DNA of 64,000 bases from an uncultured Bacteroidota bacterium (GTDB taxonomy: Bacteria; Bacteroidota; Bacteroidia; Chitinophagales; Chitinophagaceae), in assembly GCA_903887415.1 (NCBI GenBank), contig CAISPO010000038.1, positions 1 to 64,000 on the forward strand, read 5' to 3'. The position numbers and the translations under genes are program-made. The notes below the pieces were generated by a model. The model was not told the origin of the DNA and searched no databases. It saw nothing but the letters and a program-made list of their open reading frames with translations. This document shows positions 52,625-60,858 of this stretch, in pieces (the first letter of the stretch is position 1; every line of letters begins with the position of its first letter).

Positions 52625-53353
52625 TGGATATAGCAAGTAAATATAGTTGACTTTTCGGCTTGCTAAATATTTGCTTTTTGATCTGGCAGTCGCCGTGCCA
52701 CATTTCCAAAATGTGCCACACCTGCGCGAGAGCACATCCCGCGCGAATAGGTTGCGCCCGCTACGGGGCGCCGTGTTTTGTTGGATATCATAATAGCTAC
52801 AAACAGGTTGCCACCTATAGCCTGCCCTGAGCTTGACGGAGGGGGCAATAACATGTTATTCTGTTATCCAGGTAATCCTGAAAATTCTTAAATCCTGAAA
52901 ATCCTGATTCAGACAAAAAGTGGATATCTCTTTTTGCTACGCATCATTTTCCATCCTAACTTTGTGCTGAAATTGCACCAATTCCTTGGTTCATGCAGCC
53001 TCAAGGCTAAAGAATACACCCATCAACCGCACCAGTTACAATTATAAATAACAGCAAATAAAATGCATCGGCCAGGCGAAAAAAATGCGCGAAAACCTGG
53101 GATAAGAACGTGATATTTTTGTGATATTTTTCAGCACTAAAGCATTGATAACCAACAAAAACCTGTGCAAACTTTTTTTTCTTAAAAACTGTGACATTTT
53201 GCTCACAGCATAAAACAAAGAATGTATAAGATACTTCCACAGTAAATCTAAACATCCATTTTTGAACCGCAAATCAAATTAATCACAATAATCAGGTAAA
53301 TCATAGTTCAGATAACTGCAGCAATCCGGAAGAAAACCAGAAGTTTCCAGCAC
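52625..53353. other. Repeat-rich gap upstream of the HNH gene
   Basis: Holds the inverted copy of the 30-bp flanking sequence (52742-52771), a TGCCC-TGAGCTTGACGGA-GGGGCA palindrome at 52821-52848, and at 52868-52914 an AATCCTGAAAATCCTGATTC repeat of the type scattered in Bacteroidota genomes. The rest is AT-rich, with short overlapping minus-strand ORFs that look spurious. Confidence 0.6.
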
Positions 53354-53655
53354 ATGAAAACGCTACTTAAAATATTTATTGCACTGCTGCTCACTCCGTT
53401 ATATCTCCTTGCGCAGATCACCCCAAAGGAAAATAGCGAGCTGAATTACCGGATGATAGCGGGTCATACAGAAAGCTGTTTATCGTGAACCGAGATAAAC
53501 AAATATTGTGGAGTGCCCAGCCGGAAAAATGGGACAAGGCCGGAAGCAAGTGGATAAAAGACGGCGTATTAGTGGATGGCAAAGTGAGAGAGGGCTCTTA
53601 CCGCGCCAGCATCATCAGCCGCGATGAGCTTGAAAGCCTGATATGGGGCAGATGA
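53354..53655 (+). pseudogene. Small secreted protein gene broken by a frameshift
   Basis: Too short for the ORF track. ATG 53354 encodes a signal peptide (LLKIFIALLLTPLYLLAQIT) and stops at 53486-53488. From about 53446 the next frame continues sensibly to a stop at 53653-53655: DDSGSYRKLFIVNRDKQILW, then KAGSKWIKDGVLVDGKVREG. A single indel between about 53434 and 53465 would restore a protein of about 100 residues. The family is not recognised. The next gene is convergent. Confidence 0.55.
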
Positions 53656-53691
53656 AGAAACCATAAAAAGTGACATTTGCTACCACCCCTG

Positions 53692-56600
53692 TTAGTTTTT
53701 CACAAATTTCCTGACCACATAGTGATCCACTTTTACGAAATACAAGCTGGGGGGCAATTGCGTTACGTCTATTTCCACTTTTGAAGACCCGTATGATCCA
53801 GTGAACATTTCTTTGCCTGAAATATCGGTGATGACAACCTGGTGAATGGTCTCCGGAGCACTGATGCTGATAACGGAAGTTGCCGGATTAGGGAATATTT
53901 CCAGTCCATTTTTCAAAGCAGGCTGGTCAACGGATGTTGCGGAATCACACTGCGCCGCCGTGTACACTTCTATGTTCTCCGTAGCATAGGTCATGCCGCA
54001 TGTATTGCTTACTGAGTAGCTGATTGTGGCAGTGCCCGGCGCGACCGCAAACACGAAACCAATGAATGAATCGATGGCCGCCACACTGCTGTCTGTGCTC
54101 GTCCAAATGCCCTCGTAAGTGCTGTCAGAAAAAAGAAGCGACTCGCCGATACACATAAAATCCGCACCTACAATGGGCATTGCGGGTTGTTGGATATCTA
54201 CAATTATGCTGCCGTAGGATATACCGCAAACATTGGTCAGTGTATAATCTATACCCACCGGGCCCTCCTGTATGCCTATCACCAGGCCTGCAGCATTCAC
54301 AGTGGCGGCAGCAGGGTCCACGCTGCTCCAAACGCCTCCGGCAGCGCTGTCTTTCAGCAGTACGTGCACCCCGACACAGAAGGTATCCGTGCCGGTAACT
54401 ATTGATGCATAGCGCTGCACAGTGACTACCATTGTGTCTGTTACGCTGCCACAGGCATTGGTTTTAGTATATTTCACAGTATCCGTACCAGCAGCAAGCG
54501 ACACCACAGCACCACTTGCCACCTGGGCCACGGAATCATTGGACGTACTCCATACTCCGCCGGGGTCGCCATCGCTCCACATATGTGTCGTTCCCACGCA
54601 GGCTGGTGTTTCGCCATAGATAACACCCGGGTGCGGCGTAGCCAGAACATCCAGGTACAGTACCGCACTGTCTGTGCAGCCCCAGCCATTTGTTTTGATA
54701 TATGCAATACTGGCGGGGCCTGGCACTGTGCCTTCCACCATGCTGCCGCTGTGCCACAAATTGGCGCTGTAAGAACTCCATGTGCCGCCGGTAGTAGTAT
54801 CGCTCAGTGTATAGACAAGACCGGTACAGAGAATGGTATCTCCATAAATTGCGCCAACGAACGGCAGCGGATTTATCGTGAGTATAGCAGTTGCCAAACC
54901 GGATGCGCAACTATTGGTATAGGTGACCGTGTCAACTCCGGCAGTTACGGCATGGACCTGGCCTGCCGAATCTATTGTTGCATTGCCATTGGAGGCGCTC
55001 CACACACCATCAGTGACACTGTCGGTCAGGATCGTTGCAGCGCCTGAGCACAGGGATATTGTTCCGTCCACAGCACCTGCATTTGATGCGGCGATAACGT
55101 GAATAGGGAACAAGGCGGTATCTGCGCTGCAAGCCCCGGCGAGCACATACAAAATGGTATCGGCACCCGCACTCAACGCCGTTACCAGGCCGGTGCTGCC
55201 CACCATGGCAACAGAAGTATTTGTGCTGAACCACGAGCCAGATGCAGTGGTATCTGACAAGACAACCGTGGAACCAACGCATATATCACGTATGCCGTTG
55301 ATGGCGCTCAAAGAAGACGTCTGGTATGCGCCGGCATCCAGATGAATGCCTGCGACACGTGCGATACCCCTGAAGTCTGTGAGCTCACCGGGCAACACAT
55401 ATATTTCGGAACCGGCATCGATAGCCGGGCTGCAATGGGTCAATATTAGCCCGTCATCAGCGGTACCCCATAGCATATCTGCACCTTGCGGATCGGCCTC
55501 ATTTACAAATACCGGATCGATGCTGCTCAGCGAATTGTTCGCAAAAGTAATTGCGCCCGGGCTGGAGAGGCCGGTGTCTATGCCCGGGCCAGCGCCATAA
55601 TCCTGGTAAAAAACATTGTTGGCGATGGTGCAGTTTGCCCCGGCCACCAGTATTGCGCCTCCCCTGCCGGCAGTAGTGCTATCGGCATAAAAGGTATTAT
55701 TAGCCAGGAAGTGATTACTGCCATAACAGACGATACCGCCGCCGCCATATGCCGATGCATCTTTGTTATCAATGAACAAGTTATTCAACACGGTATCGGT
55801 GCCACTATTGGGATACACATATACTGCTCCACCGCCACCTGTGGCTCTATTGCCGATGAAGACATTGTCGCTCGCATTGGTGCTGCTGGTGATAAGCACT
55901 CCCGGGCCGCCGATATTCATAGCGCCGCCGGAGCCAGAGCTGTTGCCGTTGTAAACACACCGCGCGATATTGAATATGCCATTGTACAGATAGACTGCGC
56001 CCCCCCTGGTGAGCGAATAAGCGCTATCAAAATGACAGCTATCAAGGTTCAGCACAGCCGATGTGTTACTGCATATAGCGCCGCCATATGCCTCGTTGGT
56101 GCCATAAGCCACCTCACTATAAAAATTGCAGTGCGAAATGTGCGGCGATGAAAAGCTATCATATATGCCCCCCCCACAACCGCCACCAACAGAATAGCCC
56201 CCAGCCCATGCACCGAACGCAGTATCGGCGGTAAAGGTGCAATTCGCTACATCAGGTGCATAGTAAAAATTGGCAATAGCGCCTCCATATCCCCAGCCAC
56301 TTTCGCCGGGGGCGTCTGAATATGCATAGCCGATCGCCCGGTTCCTGTAAAAATTACATGAGCTGATGAGGCCCGGCGAACCATAGTTGTATATGGCACC
56401 ACCGTATCCTTTTCCGCCTCTTAAAGGGCCTTCGCGCTCCACGCTGCTGGAGACATTAAGCGAAAAACTCGAATTCCGTATGACCGTATTTCCAGTCGTA
56501 TTATACAGAGCTCCACCAAAGCAGAGGGCACCGCCACCAAGCGTGCCGCCAGCTACCCTGTTAGCAGTAAATGTGCAGCTATCAATAGTGAGCGTTGAAT

Positions 56601-57543
56601 TGTTGCTATAAACTGCGCCGCCATATGCGCCATCGGTGGTGTAGCCGCCTTGCACGTCACAGTAATTGTTCTGGAAAATGCAATTAACGATCTGCAGCAT
56701 GGACGACTGGTTGCTCATTACGCCGCCGGCAGAATTGTTGGAACTGCTGCAATGATTGCTTGTGAAACTGCAGCTTCGCAGCATAGGTGTAGCGTTGACG
56801 TTGTACATGGCCCCGCCGGCAACTGTGCCTGATGTGCAGGAATTTCCGGTCATGGTGCAGTTGATCATCGTATATAATGCAGACGAGCAATACATGCCAC
56901 CACCGGTGCCCGAATAGTTGTTTTGAACCACACAATTGCGGATAACGAACTTCAAACTACTGTCACTGTAGAGCGCTATTCCGCCGCCGCCGTACTGGTA
57001 CACCGGCACCGAGTTATATACCCTGACACCGCTTGCGCCTGCAACCCCATGACGTATGGTCAGCCCATCTAGCACAAGGCTGTCTGCAGCTGCAGGTAAG
57101 CCAGCAACAACAACGACATGGAAGGATGCGGTATCAGTACCCAACTGCCCGTCGAGGTAGGTATGGTTGGCGGTATCCCGCATGGTAATGCTTGTTTCTG
57201 TGCCAGCGAAGCCGCCATATATTTTCAGGGCTTTACCAATGCCATTACCACGATAAAACGCAAATGAAGTATCCCGGTGGTCGGCAGGTAAGGAGCTGAC
57301 ACCGTCTGTGGGCCAGTAAGTTCCTTTAGCGATCCATATATCCACCTCCGGCGCAGCACTGGTGTCTGCTGCGGCAACGGCCTTCGTCACATTGCGGAAT
57401 GCCGTGCCCCAACTGGTACCTATATGTGTATCGCTGCCGGTCGCGGAGTCAACATAGAAAATAGTCTGGGCTCCTAACGGAACCGCCAATGCTACGAAAA
57501 CCAGTATTAACATCGCCAGTAGGGTCCATGGGTTCATTTTCAT
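53692..57543 (-). CDS. Secreted beta-helix protein with Ig-like repeats and T9SS sorting domain
   Basis: A 1283-residue exported protein, signal peptide to about residue 25. Residues about 27-715 form a right-handed parallel beta-helix of the polymorphic outer-membrane protein type. It opens FYVDSATGSDTHIGTSWGTA and has many GGAVYSNNSTL- or GGAIYNYG-like coils, the strand pattern CNFYRN or CTFTAN, and ends PAIDAGSEIYV...LDAGAYQ. Residues about 720-1190 are six BIG2-like units, each with a VCVG or LCSG Cys start and a SGSWFSTNTSVAMVGS-like strand. The C-terminus (EIFPNPATSVISISAP to VRKFVKN) is a type A T9SS signal close to that of the GH30-like protein at 5072. Likely a surface adhesin or polysaccharide binder; no catalytic residues can be assigned. 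Confidence 0.87.
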   Translation of the reverse strand: MKMNPWTLLAMLILVFVALAVPLGAQTIFYVDSATGSDTHIGTSWGTAFRNVTKAVAAADTSAAPEVDIWIAKGTYWPTDGVSSLPADHRDTSFAFYRGNGIGKALKIYGGFAGTETSITMRDTANHTYLDGQLGTDTASFHVVVVAGLPAAADSLVLDGLTIRHGVAGASGVRVYNSVPVYQYGGGGIALYSDSSLKFVIRNCVVQNNYSGTGGGMYCSSALYTMINCTMTGNSCTSGTVAGGAMYNVNATPMLRSCSFTSNHCSSSNNSAGGVMSNQSSMLQIVNCIFQNNYCDVQGGYTTDGAYGGAVYSNNSTLTIDSCTFTANRVAGGTLGGGALCFGGALYNTTGNTVIRNSSFSLNVSSSVEREGPLRGGKGYGGAIYNYGSPGLISSCNFYRNRAIGYAYSDAPGESGWGYGGAIANFYYAPDVANCTFTADTAFGAWAGGYSVGGGCGGGIYDSFSSPHISHCNFYSEVAYGTNEAYGGAICSNTSAVLNLDSCHFDSAYSLTRGGAVYLYNGIFNIARCVYNGNSSGSGGAMNIGGPGVLITSSTNASDNVFIGNRATGGGGAVYVYPNSGTDTVLNNLFIDNKDASAYGGGGIVCYGSNHFLANNTFYADSTTAGRGGAILVAGANCTIANNVFYQDYGAGPGIDTGLSSPGAITFANNSLSSIDPVFVNEADPQGADMLWGTADDGLILTHCSPAIDAGSEIYVLPGELTDFRGIARVAGIHLDAGAYQTSSLSAINGIRDICVGSTVVLSDTTASGSWFSTNTSVAMVGSTGLVTALSAGADTILYVLAGACSADTALFPIHVIAASNAGAVDGTISLCSGAATILTDSVTDGVWSASNGNATIDSAGQVHAVTAGVDTVTYTNSCASGLATAILTINPLPFVGAIYGDTILCTGLVYTLSDTTTGGTWSSYSANLWHSGSMVEGTVPGPASIAYIKTNGWGCTDSAVLYLDVLATPHPGVIYGETPACVGTTHMWSDGDPGGVWSTSNDSVAQVASGAVVSLAAGTDTVKYTKTNACGSVTDTMVVTVQRYASIVTGTDTFCVGVHVLLKDSAAGGVWSSVDPAAATVNAAGLVIGIQEGPVGIDYTLTNVCGISYGSIIVDIQQPAMPIVGADFMCIGESLLFSDSTYEGIWTSTDSSVAAIDSFIGFVFAVAPGTATISYSVSNTCGMTYATENIEVYTAAQCDSATSVDQPALKNGLEIFPNPATSVISISAPETIHQVVITDISGKEMFTGSYGSSKVEIDVTQLPPSLYFVKVDHYVVRKFVKN

Positions 57544-57675
57544 AAATCAATGCTTTATGCTTGCAAAACATTTGCTACAACAAAATAATGATTTTTTTGA
57601 AAGTATGTATAAGCTGACCGCTACGGCTAAGCGATGTTTCAACTTCCACGATGACCGGGGCCAATTTCCCAAATA

Positions 57676-57706
57676 AAAAGAGAGCTGCGTAATGCAACTC
57701 TCTTTT
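57676..57706 (-). terminator. Terminator after the WxxGxW-type gene
   Basis: AAAAGAGAG and CTCTCTTTT arms plus TGC/GCA around the loop GTAAT, with one C-A mismatch; on the minus strand a T-run follows. The remainder of the 57544-57727 gap shows nothing else. Confidence 0.8.
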
Positions 57707-57727
57707 AAATGTCTGCTATAGCATGCT

Positions 57728-58030
57728 TCAACGGTGCCAGCTACCTTGCCTCCACTGATGGCCGTGGCCGTCATGGTTCCAATGGCCTTGCTTGTATTTG
57801 TAACCTGGATGTGGTGGCGCTTCCCATCTGCCGCCATTCCATTCGTACTTGCCGTCGCGCTCGTGCCAATCTTCGTCCACCCATACGTGCTGTGGGCTTG
57901 GCGCTTGTACGCGAACCACCGCAACCGGCCTCGGCGGACGGACGTTGACATATATCTGGGCCATGCTGCCGTATGCACCGCAGGTGAGCGCAATTGCGAG
58001 GATAAATAATACCTTGTTAATGTTTTTCAT
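57728..58030 (-). CDS. Small secreted Trp/His-rich protein with WxxGxW-like repeats
   Basis: A 100-residue exported protein, signal peptide VLFILAIALTCGAYGSMAQ. The mature part is rich in Pro, Trp and His: HVWVDEDWHERDGKYEWNGG, then KYKQGHWNHDGHGHQWRQGS. These match the pattern of the YXWGXW/WxxGxW repeat family of small periplasmic or outer-membrane proteins of unknown function. The other, longer frame here (57547-57993) has no such features and is rejected. It has its own terminator. Confidence 0.8.
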   Translation of the reverse strand: MKNINKVLFILAIALTCGAYGSMAQIYVNVRPPRPVAVVRVQAPSPQHVWVDEDWHERDGKYEWNGGRWEAPPHPGYKYKQGHWNHDGHGHQWRQGSWHR

Positions 58031-58233
58031 ATGCTTGTTAATTTTTTTGGTATGCCTAATGTGTATGCATTATCATACCAACAAACGGAAAAACAATAAA
58101 TTCTTTTGAAATTACACCTTCAATACAATGCTGGCAAGGTTATTAATTTTTTTGAACCTGGTTATGAAAAGCAATTTTTTAATAGCTGCTTTTTCTCAAA
58201 ACGGGGTCTCAATTTCAGAGGGCACAACTATAA

Positions 58234-58638
58234 CTATATAACCGCCTGTACCGCTCTCCTTCCGTCCAGCTCATTTCTCACGGTCCTTAAAAGTCCCATA
58301 AAGTCTGCATTAACGGCCAACTCCAGCGTTCTTTTATCCACCCAGTCATACTCTTTCGAAAAAATGTCTTTATTTCTTTTCGAGTTTTTTTCGATAACTA
58401 TTTCGTTTTCCGGAATACAGTTTTTTAATATTTCTGCACGCCTGGGTATAACATTATCTTCCAGGCTCATCATAACCTTCACCTTCGGGTAAAAATCATA
58501 ACCGAGTGTGAAGTAAACATCGAATGGCCCTTTTATCGCTATCCAGTGAAGTGTCTGGCGTACAAACACAAACTCATTGCTTGCCGGGTCCTTGAATTTA
58601 ACCTGTCTGAGCAGTGCTTTAAAATATTCCGCGTCCAT
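58234..58638 (-). CDS. Conserved hypothetical protein
   Basis: About 134 residues starting at ATG 58638 (MDAEYFKALLRQVKFKDPAS); the track's start at 58716 adds an unlikely leader. The protein is soluble and has no signal peptide. Ordered strands are visible (FVFVRQTLHWIAIKGPFDVY, GYDFYPKVKVMMSL) but no family or active site is recognised. It is flanked by non-coding DNA on both sides. Confidence 0.5.
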   Translation of the reverse strand: MDAEYFKALLRQVKFKDPASNEFVFVRQTLHWIAIKGPFDVYFTLGYDFYPKVKVMMSLEDNVIPRRAEILKNCIPENEIVIEKNSKRNKDIFSKEYDWVDKRTLELAVNADFMGLLRTVRNELDGRRAVQAVI

Positions 58639-58914
58639 ATTTATTGTTTTTCTGATTGAAATGATTAACGCCTGCGTAATAAAATGACAAAGGGTTCCGA
58701 CTAGCCGAAACCCCATTCCTTGTTGGAGACAAATCCCGGTATCTTCAGGATTTCCCTGAGTAACTGGATGATTGCTTTTTGCGGTGTGATCAGTAAAAAG
58801 AGGTAATTCCCTTTAAACTTGTGCAAAGGTAGGCTATTATCGGGCCAATTAGTAAAATACTTACAGATGAAGCAGATCGTGCACGTTTAGCTAAGGAACG
58901 ATGACAAAATACAT
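58639..58914. other. Non-coding gap with a possible gene remnant
   Basis: On the minus strand, from about 58880 down to 58736, there is an open frame of about 45 codons without an ATG. It reads PLHKFKGNYLFLLITPQKAI and ends KEWGFG plus a stop. It looks protein-like, but no family is evident. It may be a decayed 3' end. Confidence 0.3.
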
Positions 58915-59310
58915 CTATATCAATTCCGTTTTTATTTCTATAGGGTTGCTAAGCATTTTATGAACCGGGCAACTGTTCGCTATCTCAAGAAGCCGTGCTG
59001 TTTGTGTCTCATCAAGGTTGCCTATTAGCTGAATGCTCCTGTTGATTGCAGTTTTGTTTACTGCCTCATCCCTGGTCAATTCAATGTGCGTATTGACCTC
59101 AGCCAGGTCCCAGCCCTTCCTGTCGGCATACATGCGAAGGGTAACGGATGTACAGGCCGCTAATGATGCCGCCAACAGCTCTGTGGGTGAAAGGCCCTTA
59201 TTCTGGCCTCCGTTCTCTATAGGTTCATTAGCAATGAGTGTGCTACCGCCCGGCGATGCGATCTCGGTTCTGTACAGTTCCTTGCCAATATGTGATGATA
59301 CTTTTGCCAT
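58915..59310 (-). CDS. OsmC family peroxiredoxin-like protein
   Basis: Likely thiol-dependent reductase of organic hydroperoxides or a relative. The 131 residues have the family order: GLSPTELLAASLAACTSVTL with Cys53, the long helix, then ANSCPVHKMLSNPIEI with Cys114. These are the two redox cysteines expected in OsmC/Ohr proteins. It starts at ATG (MAKVSSHIGKELYRTEI) and follows the pirin remnant by 3 bp on the same strand; OsmC and pirin genes are often neighbours in Bacteroidota. Confidence 0.92.
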   Translation of the reverse strand: MAKVSSHIGKELYRTEIASPGGSTLIANEPIENGGQNKGLSPTELLAASLAACTSVTLRMYADRKGWDLAEVNTHIELTRDEAVNKTAINRSIQLIGNLDETQTARLLEIANSCPVHKMLSNPIEIKTELI

Positions 59311-59313
59311 TTT

Positions 59314-59595
59314 CTATTTCTTGTTGAGTGTGGGATACGGAACAAATTCGGTCTCGTCTCCTTTTATTTTATCAAATGTTTGCGCTATCCATTTTTGTTT
59401 GGCAAGGTTAATTATCTCCTTATCAGACGCAACAAAATTCCAGTCTATGAAGCGTTCCTCGGGAAATGGCTCGCCACCAAAAATATAGATAGTGCTGTTG
59501 GCCGCTATTGTAAATTCACATAGGCTGCTTTCCTTTGCAACAAGCAATTGTTTTGGGTAGTAACCGTTGCCATCACTTTCTATGCTTCCTTCCAA
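59314..59595 (-). pseudogene. Pirin family protein, C-terminal remnant
   Basis: Only 93 codons remain of a protein normally of about 230-290 residues. The preserved part is the pirin C-terminal cupin and tail: LLVAKESSLCEFTIAANSTI, IFGGEPFPEERFIDWNFVAS, IINLAKQKW and the end GDETEFVPYP. The N-terminal cupin with the metal-binding His residues is missing. The frame's 5' end meets the 5' end of a divergent truncated gene (59567). Both cut ends lie near 59580-59620, which is best explained by a single deletion. Confidence 0.8.
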
Positions 59596-60316
59596 TGTGA
59601 CAAAAGCCGTTGCAGAAATACGTACTATAAACCCGATGCCGGTAGCCGACAGTCATAACGATATCATAGCCAATATTTCGTTCTCGCAAGACTTAGAGGC
59701 TAATGTAGATGTCTCTTATACATTTTCCGGTTATTGTGCGATGGGCATCAGGGAGGCAGTGTTATTGTTGCCAGAGGACAAGAAAAAAAACCTGATACAA
59801 ACTATTGTTTCCATTGCCGGCAAGTCTGAAGACATCCAAAAGTCTGCCGTAACCGGCGAGGCTTTTGAAAACTATAGTAGCGGGGCGCCGGTGCTGATAA
59901 AGGCTACTGTAAGCGCTCCGCAGTTTACCGAGAAGGCGGGTGCTAAGTATATATTCAAAGTAGGAGATGTTATCGGGAAGCAATCGGAGCTTTACCAGAC
60001 ATCTCAGCGGAAGCAGCCCGTAGATATCGAATACCCTCATTCGCTGAACCGCACACTTACTGTGAATATACCAAACGGCTATACCATACTCAACCCGGAA
60101 ACTCTGACCATGAAAAGTGAGTGTAAAGATGAGAAAGGTGAAGTAGGCGCTTCTTTTGTCAGTAGTTATAAAATTGAGGGTAATAAACTAGTGGTCAATA
60201 TCGTCGAATTTTACAGCCAGCTGCACTACAGGATTTCAGATTTCGAGAACTTCAGGAAGGTAATTAATGCCGCTGCGGATTTTAATAAAATTACGTTGTT
60301 ATTGGCTAAATCATAG
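59567..60316 (+). pseudogene. DUF3857/transglutaminase-like protein, C-terminal remnant
   Basis: The 249-codon frame corresponds to the last third of a DUF3857-DUF3858 transglutaminase-like secreted protein, usually above 600 residues. Visible features are ADSHNDIIANISFSQDLEAN, EYPHSLNRTLTVNIPNGYTI, the closing FYSQLHYRISDFENFRKVIN and AAADFNKITLLLAK. No signal peptide, DUF3857 domain or transglutaminase Cys-His-Asp core is present. The first 15 or so residues come from the pirin gene's DNA read on the other strand, which marks the junction. It is probably not functional. Confidence 0.75.
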
Positions 60317-60349
60317 CCAGCTGATTTTTCTCCCCTGAATTAAGTTCAC

Positions 60350-60419
60350 AAAAAAGACCTGCATTTCTGCAACTCTCTCGTGGTCCCACTCGGGCTTGAA
60401 CCAAGGACCCGTGATTATG
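60350..60419 (-). repeat. 3' half of a CAT-anticodon tRNA plus terminator, copy 1
   Basis: Read on the minus strand: CATAATCACGGGTCC, the T-arm CTTGGTTCAAGCCCGAG, then TGGGACCA ending at 60381, then a GAGTTGCA...TGCAGGTC hairpin with a T-run. D-arm and 5' acceptor strand are absent, so it cannot be a working tRNA. The anticodon CAT fits tRNA-Met or tRNA-Ile2. Confidence 0.8.
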
Positions 60420-60451
60420 ACTGGTTACTTTCCGGCACAGCATTACTGCAT

Positions 60452-60522
60452 AAAAAAAGAGCTGCATTTCTGCAACTCTGTGTGTGGTCCCACTCGGGCT
60501 TGAACCAAGGACCCCCTGATTA
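60452..60522 (-). repeat. 3' half of a CAT-anticodon tRNA plus terminator, copy 2
   Basis: Same order as copy 1: CATAATCAGGGGGTCC, an identical T-arm, TGGGACCA ending at 60483, and a GAGTTGCAGAAATGCAGCTC hairpin with a T7 run. It is offset 102 bp from copy 1 and differs by a few bases in the variable region and 3' flank. It also lacks a 5' half. The ORF 60380-60571 is a translation of these two copies. Confidence 0.8.
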
Positions 60523-60559
60523 TGAGGTGGCCTTTGAAGCTCTCATTTTGATGCGAAAT

Positions 60560-60794
60560 TGTCAATATTGATATTGTTCAAATGCTTGTCTGGCAAGCAA
60601 TGTAGCTGATTTTAAATGCAAAAACTATCATTCTGATACCTTAAAGCAAAGTTTGACCAGGACACAGTTCGGAAGCAACTTTAGTGCGAGTTTTAGTGCG
60701 AGTGATTTAAGTCGTGTAACAATATTACCCCTCAACTGTAACATGGGGCAAGCCGTTCCTCTCACGATACTAAACTACAATATCAATATTGACA
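60560..60794. mobile_element. 235-bp element with 18-bp perfect terminal inverted repeats
   Basis: TGTCAATATTGATATTGT (60560-60577) and its exact complement (60777-60794) enclose 199 bp with no ORF above 25 codons. The interior has a tandem TTTAGTGCGAG repeat near 60680. Nearby ATGCG sequences at 60551 and 60799 could be a target duplication, but they stand 4 nt away from the repeat ends. It may be a MITE-like element or the recombination site of an integrative element. Confidence 0.5.
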
Positions 60795-60858
60795 TCGAAT
60801 GCGTATTATCTTCAATGTCATTGCGGTAGAATGTTGCTGTCATAATCATAGTATCCTT

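Noticed and set aside
53007-53272. Two overlapping minus-strand ORFs of 76-82 aa
   Set aside because: Phe-, Cys- and Lys-rich products from AT-rich DNA, in competing frames, with no recognisable domain.
57547-57993. 148-aa minus-strand ORF
   Set aside because: Overlaps the small WxxGxW-type gene in another frame; that frame has a signal peptide and repeats, this one does not.
60380-60571. 63-aa ORF beginning MVPLGLEPRTRDYD
   Set aside because: It is the antisense translation of the two tRNA 3' halves, a well-known type of spurious protein.
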